Shown piece after piece: positions 1 to 5,306 of a DNA stretch of 10,255 bases. The DNA lies in the NCBI GenBank assembly GCA_003503535.1, contig DOCI01000003.1, forward strand, positions 53,689 through 63,943, written 5' to 3'. The stretch's first letter is position 1, and each line of letters opens with the position of its first letter. Below the pieces are notes generated by a model. The model was not told where the DNA came from, did not search any database, and worked only from the letters and a program-made list of their open reading frames with translations. Origin of the DNA: Planctomycetaceae bacterium. GTDB lineage: Bacteria; Planctomycetota; Planctomycetia; Planctomycetales; Planctomycetaceae. The position numbers were made by a program, and so were the translations under genes.

Positions 1-590
1 TCCGTCCATTCGATACGTTCATCAATCAGAAAAATCATGCTCTCGAAAAATGCAGTGAGGAATGGGTGATTTCTCTCGATGCCGATGAAGTTTTGACAGA
101 AGAAAATATCACAGAAATTCAATCATTGCCACTGGATTGCTCCGGATATCGGATCGGTCGACGCTCATTTATAGGCGATCAGGAAATACGCTACGGGACC
201 TGGAGTCCTGACTTTCAGTTAAGGATTTTTCGCAAGTCATATTCCGTCTGGGGAGGAACGAATCCTCATGAATCGATTCAGATCGAAGGTGAAGTCGGTT
301 ATCTCGAATCCCGGATGCTGCATTACAGCTATGATACTCTAGATGAGTTTGTCGAGCGAAATACAAAATATATCCACATGATGGTCGATCATCTGGAATC
401 GTGTGGACGAAAAACCAATGCGACCGAACCGTACGTGCATTGCCTCGGTAATTTCGTGAAATCATATTTTGTTCGACTTGGGTTTCTGGATGGAGCTGCC
501 GGCTTCTTTCTGGCTCGACATATCGCGGGTGGATCATATTTGAAATATCGCTTACTGGCCGAGCGAAATCGAGAAAGCAAAGCCGCGTAA
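1..590 (+). CDS. Glycosyltransferase family 2, WaaE/KdtX-like (5' partial)
   Basis: The reading frame is open from base 3 to the left edge, so this is the last 195 residues of a longer gene; the GTG at 66 is an internal valine, not a start. The fragment begins with a segment resembling the conserved GT2 region around the metal-binding motif, with the DAD triad at fragment residues 26-28 (bases 78-86). It continues with a WGG-x-NPHE segment (about 83-90), typical of the WaaE/KdtX branch that adds a glucose or similar sugar to the heptose of LPS inner core. The C-terminal part, with the HYSY and FLDG segments, also fits that branch. Roughly the first 60-70 residues, with the nucleotide-binding start of the GT-A fold, are missing. 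It probably acts at the cytoplasmic face of the inner membrane. A SAM methyltransferase follows after 54 bases on the same strand, so co-transcription is likely. The exact sugar and acceptor cannot be read from the sequence. Confidence 0.88.
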   Translation, partial: RPFDTFINQKNHALEKCSEEWVISLDADEVLTEENITEIQSLPLDCSGYRIGRRSFIGDQEIRYGTWSPDFQLRIFRKSYSVWGGTNPHESIQIEGEVGYLESRMLHYSYDTLDEFVERNTKYIHMMVDHLESCGRKTNATEPYVHCLGNFVKSYFVRLGFLDGAAGFFLARHIAGGSYLKYRLLAERNRESKAA

Positions 591-644
591 CATCAGATTC
601 CATCGTGCTCTTTTGAAATCAATATTCATAACAGGAACGTATTC

Positions 645-1418
645 ATGACAACATTTCACAAACAGGCTGGGCAGTTGGTCTCGACCTGGAGAGATAAGAT
701 CAAAAGTGGACGCAAACGATCAAAATTGCATAAGCAAATGAAGGATATCGATCCGATCGATCTTTCAAATATCGAACGGGTCATGCCGTTTACAATGCTC
801 AGTCCGGATCGACTGTATGCCTTCATGCAGGCAACGCGTCATATCTGTCATGCGAATATTCCCGGTGCGGTTGTCGAATGTGGTGTGTGGAAGGGTGGGG
901 CGGTGATGTCGTCTCTGCTGACCATGCGGGATATGAATCGGACCGATCGTGAATACTTTTTGTACGACACATTCGAAGGGATGCCAATGCCTTCAGAAAG
1001 TGATAAAAAGTACGATGGCGATAAGCTGCTTACCGACTTTCAGGAACGTCAGATCGGAGAAGATGGGTCAAGCTGGTGCCGTGGTGAATTCAATGAAGTT
1101 CAGGAGAATGTTTACGGCACAGGATACGATCCTGCACGAATTCATTTCATCAAAGGGAAAGTGGAAGAGACCATTCCTCACACACTTCCTGATCAAATTG
1201 CAATTTTGCGACTCGATACCGACTGGTACGAATCGACCCGTCATGAACTCGAATATCTCTATCCGCGACTTTCCCCAGGGGGCGTGCTGATCATCGATGA
1301 TTACGGCCACTGGGAAGGGGCCCGTCAGGCGGTGGATGAATACTTCGCCGAGCACCACATTCCAATGTTGTTGCATCGCACTGATTACACAGGACGCATC
1401 GGCGTAAAGGCGGCGTAA
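645..1418 (+). CDS. TylF/MycF-family sugar O-methyltransferase
   Basis: A 257-residue class I SAM-dependent methyltransferase of the macrocin O-methyltransferase (TylF/MycF/NovP) family, whose known members methylate sugar hydroxyls in a metal-dependent way. Family hallmarks are visible: the SAM-binding loop ECGVWKGG at 78-85, YDTFEGMP at 107-114, LDTDWYEST at 190-198, and LIIDDYGHW at 215-223. D191 or D193 together with D218/D219 are the expected metal ligands. Length matches the family. The lysine/arginine-rich N-terminus (about 18-32) precedes the catalytic fold. The ATG is supported by AGGAA at 633-637, seven bases upstream. The flanking glycosyltransferase genes suggest that its substrate is a sugar of the surface glycan, not an antibiotic; that is an inference. 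The next gene on the strand is a second methyltransferase, 134 bases away, with a palindromic repeat between them. Confidence 0.9.
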   Translation: MTTFHKQAGQLVSTWRDKIKSGRKRSKLHKQMKDIDPIDLSNIERVMPFTMLSPDRLYAFMQATRHICHANIPGAVVECGVWKGGAVMSSLLTMRDMNRTDREYFLYDTFEGMPMPSESDKKYDGDKLLTDFQERQIGEDGSSWCRGEFNEVQENVYGTGYDPARIHFIKGKVEETIPHTLPDQIAILRLDTDWYESTRHELEYLYPRLSPGGVLIIDDYGHWEGARQAVDEYFAEHHIPMLLHRTDYTGRIGVKAA

Positions 1419-1445
1419 TTGAAACTCCAGAGTCATAAAGAAGAT

Positions 1446-1515
1446 TGTAGGTCAGGCTGTGCCTGACGTGATTAATACTCGACGACCAAATTCGTCAGGC
1501 AGTGCCTGACCTACA
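1446..1515. repeat. 70-bp nested palindrome (REP/MITE-like element)
   Basis: Two 23-base arms (1446-1468 and 1493-1515) are inverted copies of each other with 21 of 23 positions matching, separated by 24 bases. Each arm is itself a hairpin: GTCAGGC-TGT-GCCTGAC on the left and GTCAGGC-AGT-GCCTGAC on the right. Both outer ends read TGTAG when viewed inward. The element lies wholly between two methyltransferase genes and ends 37 bases before the next ATG. Such nested hairpins are typical of REP/BIME-type dispersed repeats or tiny non-autonomous transposons. It could also attenuate transcription, but there is no T-run after either arm. No transposase or RAYT gene is in the window. Confidence 0.8.
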
Positions 1516-1537
1516 GTTCATTAGATAACATTGTCTG

Positions 1538-1543
1538 AAAGGA
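1538..1543 (+). promoter_or_regulatory. Ribosome binding site for second methyltransferase gene
   Basis: AAAGGA lies nine bases before the ATG at 1553 and supports that start over the internal ATG at 1586, which has no comparable purine run upstream. Confidence 0.6.
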
Positions 1544-1552
1544 CTCAGACTC

Positions 1553-2218
1553 ATGCGTGCATGTTCAGAAACACTCGAAGCGGAAATGACCATTGCTGAA
1601 CAGGAATTTCTGCAGGGTTTAATTCGTGAGGAAAACTTCTCGGGATCACATCTGGAAATCGGCACCGCTGCCGGTGGAACGCTCTGTCGCATGATGAGTT
1701 GTTTCAACGATGATTCACGACCAAAGTTTGTCGTGGTTGACCGAATGACTTATTTCCCGAAGCAGAATGAAATTGTCGCCGAGAATTTACGACAGCATGG
1801 ACTGTCTCCGGAAGCCGTCGATTTTCGAACTGCGACCAGTTCGGAAGCCTTCAAAATTGCCGAACAGAAAGAGGATCGCTTCGATTTTATGCTTGTCGAT
1901 GCCTCTCACAAAATTCTAGCAGTCATGTCTGACCTGCGTTGGACACGGTTGTTGAATGTGGGTGGAATCGCCTGTTTTCATGATTATGCTGACAAATTCC
2001 CTGGGGTGAAACTTTCGATTGATCGTTTCCTGAAGCAGCATCCGAATTACGAAGTCATCGGTCAGGCCGACAGCCTGCTGGCGATTCGAAAAACTGGACC
2101 GTGTGCACAGGGTGAAGTCTCAATGATGGACAGCGCGTACAGTGTAATAATGCATTTCCCGCTGGTGGTCGACCGTAAAATTAACAAATGGAAGTCTCGC
2201 AGCAAAAAGGCGGCTTGA
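1553..2218 (+). CDS. Class I SAM-dependent methyltransferase (Methyltransf_24-like)
   Basis: A 221-residue protein with a Rossmann-type methyltransferase fold. Visible motifs are the SAM-binding loop LEIGTAAGG at 34-42, the acidic end of strand 2 at VVDRM (D63), LVDASH at 114-119 as the strand 4 motif, and the VGG turn followed by HDY (143-145). This arrangement is that of the Methyltransf_24/cephalosporin hydroxylase-like group often found in polysaccharide clusters. The last 40 residues, ending in a lysine/arginine-rich tail (from about 208), go beyond the core fold. Its place between glycosyltransferase genes suggests modification of a glycan sugar or amino group, but the substrate cannot be determined. 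It is not an obvious duplicate of the preceding TylF-type gene, because the motifs differ. The next gene starts 217 bases downstream. Confidence 0.82.
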   Translation: MRACSETLEAEMTIAEQEFLQGLIREENFSGSHLEIGTAAGGTLCRMMSCFNDDSRPKFVVVDRMTYFPKQNEIVAENLRQHGLSPEAVDFRTATSSEAFKIAEQKEDRFDFMLVDASHKILAVMSDLRWTRLLNVGGIACFHDYADKFPGVKLSIDRFLKQHPNYEVIGQADSLLAIRKTGPCAQGEVSMMDSAYSVIMHFPLVVDRKINKWKSRSKKAA

Positions 2219-2359
2219 ACGAATTCTCGTTTCAATTACGATCATATGCGTGTTGATTCAAGTGAAATCGAACGGGAAATCGAGCTTGTGATCGTTCGGG
2301 TTCGTTCCATTCTTTGAAAGTGATTTCCAGTAATTCACGCACTGGGATCGTGAGAATTC

Positions 2360-2379
2360 CCGAGTCATGACTGACTCGG
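2360..2379 (+). other. Intergenic hairpin upstream of waaG-like gene
   Basis: CCGAGTC (2360-2366) and GACTCGG (2373-2379) form a perfect 7-bp stem with the 6-base loop ATGACT. The loop contains an in-frame ATG (2367) that could be mistaken for the start of the next gene. The short T-rich stretch that follows is too far away for a standard intrinsic terminator, so its role is uncertain. Confidence 0.45.
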
Positions 2380-2419
2380 CTCGCCTGAAATGCATATTTT
2401 CTGCTCATCTATCCGCGTT

Positions 2420-2426
2420 GAGGAGA
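2420..2426 (+). promoter_or_regulatory. Strong ribosome binding site deciding the start of the WaaG-like gene
   Basis: GAGGAGA sits nine bases before the ATG at 2436. The in-frame ATG at 2367 lies in a hairpin loop and has no such site, so 2436 is preferred. Confidence 0.75.
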
Positions 2427-2435
2427 CACTGCTCA

Positions 2436-3626
2436 ATGTCGACTTCGACAAAAAACATAAATCCTGCCACAAAAACGAAAACGAACGCTTCTTCCAATCA
2501 CCCGCTGCGCATTGCTCTGATCCGCCAGAAATTTCGATTTGATGGTGGCGGTGAGCGCATTGTTTCCCACATCTCCGATATTCTCTCCAGTCATGGTCAC
2601 GATGTTTCATTGATTGCCCGTCAGTGGGAAGGAACAAGTTCTTCTGTCCTGAAATGTAATCCCCCCAAGTGGACACGAGTGCAAAGGGAAGCCCTGTTCG
2701 CAAAACAGGCAATCTCAATTTCTGAGCAGGAAAATTTCGATCTGGTTCAAAGTCATGAACGGATTCCCGGATGTCAGGTTTATCGAGCAGGTGATGGAGT
2801 TCATCGCAGCTGGCTGGAAGAACGATCCCGCACGATGCCTGTCTGGCGTCGCTGGTTGTTGTTTCAAAATCGTTATCATCGGTACATGCTGGCGGCCGAG
2901 AAGTCGATGTATGAAGACAGCCGACTGAAGTGTGTTATCTGCAATGCCCAAATGGTGGCCGATGAAATTAAGAATCGTTTTGCGATTGATCCAACAAAGC
3001 TAAATGTCATCTACAATGGTGTCGACACGGATTGTTTTCATCCAAGCCTGAAGAAATATCGACCTCGTGTGTGTAATGAATTGCAGATTTCTCCCGATCA
3101 ATCGATTGGTTTATTTGTCGGTTCGGGTTGGGAACGAAAAGGGCTGGCACAAGCGATCCGTGGGCTGCAGGCTTCTCCTGCACTTTCACTCATTATTCTG
3201 GGGAGAGATAAGGCTCAATACGCATTCGAAAATCTGGCTTCTAAACTGGGCGTCCAAAAACAGGTCCACTTTGCGGGCGTTCAAAGTGAAGTCGCCTCTT
3301 ATTACGGCGCGGCCGATTTCTTCATCCTGCCGACTTTATACGATCCCTTTCCGAACTCGATTCTCGAAGCAATGGCCAGTGGCCTGCCAATTTTGACGAC
3401 GACAAAATGTGGAGCAGCGGAAATTATTACGGATGGAGAAAACGGCTATATCCTCGATTCGCTCGATGAGGCTGGCTGGAAAAGTGCGATGCTGAAATGT
3501 TCGAATCGCGAGCAGTGTCGCACCATGGGATTGCAGGCCCGACACAAAGTAGAACCGTTCACGATTGAAGCGATGCAGCAGAAGTTGACCGGGTTATACG
3601 ATCATCTCTTAAGCGGAAACGATTGA
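2436..3626 (+). CDS. WaaG (RfaG)-like family 4 glycosyltransferase
   Basis: A 396-residue GT-B enzyme that looks like WaaG, the nucleotide-sugar glycosyltransferase that adds the first outer-core hexose to heptose II of LPS. After a polar leader of about 22 residues, the N-terminal domain opens with RIALIRQKFRFDGGGER (25-41), the glycine-rich acceptor-side loop. A YHRYMLAAEKSMYE segment (147-160) matches a conserved helix of WaaG-type proteins. The donor-binding domain shows the GSGWERKG loop (229-236), LIILGRD (252-258) and a carboxylate motif of form D303-x7-E311 followed by AMASGLP. This is the usual E-x7-E with Asp for the first Glu. Length is close to the E. coli enzyme apart from the leader. 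A frame extension to 2367 would add 23 residues but lacks a ribosome site. The stop overlaps the ATG of the next glycosyltransferase by one base, so the two are probably translationally coupled. The WaaG resemblance is from recalled family features, and the donor sugar is not determined. Confidence 0.88.
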   Translation: MSTSTKNINPATKTKTNASSNHPLRIALIRQKFRFDGGGERIVSHISDILSSHGHDVSLIARQWEGTSSSVLKCNPPKWTRVQREALFAKQAISISEQENFDLVQSHERIPGCQVYRAGDGVHRSWLEERSRTMPVWRRWLLFQNRYHRYMLAAEKSMYEDSRLKCVICNAQMVADEIKNRFAIDPTKLNVIYNGVDTDCFHPSLKKYRPRVCNELQISPDQSIGLFVGSGWERKGLAQAIRGLQASPALSLIILGRDKAQYAFENLASKLGVQKQVHFAGVQSEVASYYGAADFFILPTLYDPFPNSILEAMASGLPILTTTKCGAAEIITDGENGYILDSLDEAGWKSAMLKCSNREQCRTMGLQARHKVEPFTIEAMQQKLTGLYDHLLSGND

Positions 3627-4744
3627 TGAATAAACCGTCGCTACGCATTGTGCAGACTGAAAGTTCCTGCGGTTGGGGAAATCAGGAAGCTCGCATCTTG
3701 ATTGAATCGCTGGGGATGCAGTCCCGCGGACATGCTGTAGAACTGGTCTGCTGTGCGGAATCTGTCATTGCAAACCGAGCGCGAGAATTTGGAATTCCCG
3801 TGACCACGCTTCCCATTCGTCGCAGAAATTTCCAGGGACTGGCTTCGACTCGACTCTGGCTTTCAAAACGTGATGTCGACATTGTGCACACGCACAGCTC
3901 TTCAGATAGCTGGCTGATGTCTCTTGCGTGTCGAGCGTTGATCAAGCGTCCCAAAATTGTACGCACACGGCATGTCGGTGCAGCGGCCAAAAGCAAAGCG
4001 ACATCCAAATGGATTTATACTAAAGGTGCCGATTTCGTGCTGACCACCAGTCACACCATTCGCAACTCTTTGATGTCCAGTTACGGATTGACTCAACGTT
4101 GCTCCATGGCAATTCCGACCGGCATCGATCTGAATCATTTCAAGCCAGGCGATCAAACATTTGCCCGGGAATTTCTGGGATTACCAATCGAACGAAAGCT
4201 GGTTGGCTTGATTACTGATAGCCAGAGTCTGACAGATCCAGAATTCCTTTGCGAAGCGATCGCGAGTCTCGATCGCGATGATTTTGACCTGCTGATTCTT
4301 GGATCAGGACTGGATCGAACGGCTATCGAAAATTGCGTCTCCAGTTTTGACCTCAAAGCTCGCACCTATTTGATCGAATCCTCAGACAATATCGTCCCCT
4401 ATTTGAATGCGTTGAATATCGCGGTTTTGCCTGCTTGTAGAAAAGTAGCGGAGCAGCAACTGTTACGGCAGATCATGAGTTGCGGCGTGCCCATTATTTC
4501 CACACTTGATGACCAGAGCGAACCAATCCTCACCGATAAAAAGACTGGCCGAATGGTCTTTCAGGAAGATACCGGTAGCCTGGCCAATCTCATTTCCGAA
4601 TTGCTTGATGATGCGAATCAGTGCAAAAGACTGGGAGCAAATGCACGGCAGACAGCCTGCGAACAGTTCAGCATCAAAACGATGCTCGATCAAATTGAAG
4701 AGGTCTATCTGCAGTTGTCAGAGCCCCGGCGCATTGCGGCCTGA
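3626..4744 (+). CDS. Divergent GT4-type glycosyltransferase
   Basis: A 372-residue GT-B protein. The N-terminal domain carries the pattern SSCGWGNQEAR (13-23), the THSSSDSW motif (89-96), RTRHVG (113-118) and IPTGID (163-168). These are typical of a GT4 subgroup common in LPS and exopolysaccharide clusters. The C-terminal donor domain is less canonical: where E-x7-E is expected, the sequence reads RKVAEQQLLRQIMSCGVP (272-289), with Q282 at the second Glu position and no Glu at the first. Gln at the second site is tolerated in this subgroup as I recall it; loss of the first Glu is less usual. Activity may be altered but the gene is intact. The start is the ATG at 3626, which shares its A with the TGA of the upstream gene; a TTG one codon earlier is possible. 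It ends the glycan block, and 209 bases of non-coding sequence follow. Confidence 0.82.
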   Translation: MNKPSLRIVQTESSCGWGNQEARILIESLGMQSRGHAVELVCCAESVIANRAREFGIPVTTLPIRRRNFQGLASTRLWLSKRDVDIVHTHSSSDSWLMSLACRALIKRPKIVRTRHVGAAAKSKATSKWIYTKGADFVLTTSHTIRNSLMSSYGLTQRCSMAIPTGIDLNHFKPGDQTFAREFLGLPIERKLVGLITDSQSLTDPEFLCEAIASLDRDDFDLLILGSGLDRTAIENCVSSFDLKARTYLIESSDNIVPYLNALNIAVLPACRKVAEQQLLRQIMSCGVPIISTLDDQSEPILTDKKTGRMVFQEDTGSLANLISELLDDANQCKRLGANARQTACEQFSIKTMLDQIEEVYLQLSEPRRIAA

Positions 4745-4953
4745 AGCTTTGATAACCGGAATTATTCTTTTGAATTTCCACTTCTTGCTTAAATCACAAC
4801 TCAATCCTCCACATTTCTTACTACGATTGAGATTTCCAGTCGTCATACTTGATTGAACGGGATTTGTCGCGATATTGTGGTGATTGCCGTCAGAGAGTTC
4901 TACGGCAGATTTTCTCAACCACTTTTCGTACTCATCTTGCAGAAATCTTCGTC
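4745..4953 (+). other. Non-coding gap between the glycan block and the next gene
   Basis: No convincing gene on either strand. A 7-bp inverted repeat, CTCAATC (4800-4806) and GATTGAG (4825-4831), has an 18-base loop and no T-run, so it is a weak terminator candidate at best. TTGATT (4849) and TATTGT (4873) are 18 bases apart and could be a weak sigma-70-like promoter for the small gene downstream. Neither is strong. Confidence 0.3.
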
Positions 4954-5235
4954 ATGTCAGATTCCACTAAGGATCTCCTGCTGGATTACATGCAGAAAGA
5001 TATCATTCTCGATTTGCAGAGCATGTATGTCTGCGTGGGGACTCTGGTTGACCAGGATCATCGCTATCTGGTGCTGGAAAATGCGGATCTTCACGATTTG
5101 AGAGATACATCGACGACTCGCGAACGGTATATTATTGATTCTAAAGTGCACGGCATCCGAGCGAACCGCGAACAGGTGCTGATCAATCGACACGAAGTGG
5201 TCGGGTTATCTTTATTAGATGACGTGATTTCGTGA
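4954..5235 (+). CDS. Small conserved-looking protein, possible LSm/SH3-like barrel
   Basis: A 93-residue soluble protein I do not recognise by name. The first 20 residues look helical and charged (MSDSTKDLLLDYMQKDIILD). The rest reads as alternating short beta strands: MYVCVGTLVDQD (24-35), YLVLENADLHDL (38-49), then YIIDSKVHGIRANREQVLI (59-77) and HEVVGLSLLDDVI (80-92). Strand pattern, the NAD-x-HD turn after strand 3 and the GIRANR segment are reminiscent of Sm/LSm-like barrels, but this is an inference from pattern only. No signal peptide, membrane segment or metal motif. The ATG at 4954 is chosen although its ribosome site is weak; a TTG at 4849 would add 35 residues of less natural composition. 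It lies 71 bases before the BatA/VWA gene on the same strand, suggesting co-transcription. RNA binding should not be assumed. Confidence 0.72.
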   Translation: MSDSTKDLLLDYMQKDIILDLQSMYVCVGTLVDQDHRYLVLENADLHDLRDTSTTRERYIIDSKVHGIRANREQVLINRHEVVGLSLLDDVIS

Positions 5236-5306
5236 GTGGAATTCCTGTTACAAAATAAAACTGTCGTTGAGGCTGATCTCTTCGTCCTTGCGTTATTTGG
5301 AAATTA

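Noticed and set aside
169..603. 144-residue open frame on the - strand opposite the GT2 gene
   Set aside because: Arginine/serine/histidine-rich composition with no motif; it is the antisense of a well-supported glycosyltransferase.
1446..1515. CRISPR repeat interpretation of the GTCAGGC units
   Set aside because: Only two inverted units, no regular direct repeats or spacers, and no cas genes.
3623..3625. TTG as start of the second GT4 gene
   Set aside because: The adjacent ATG at 3626, overlapping the previous stop, is the simpler coupled start; the difference is a single residue.
4849..4953. TTG-initiated extension of the small gene by 35 residues
   Set aside because: Rare start, no ribosome site, and the added residues are unlike the rest of the protein; the ATG at 4954 gives a compact domain.
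4853..5101. 82-residue open frame overlapping the small gene in another frame
   Set aside because: Tryptophan/cysteine/isoleucine-rich shadow without features; the overlapping frame has better protein character and fits the spacing to the BatA gene.
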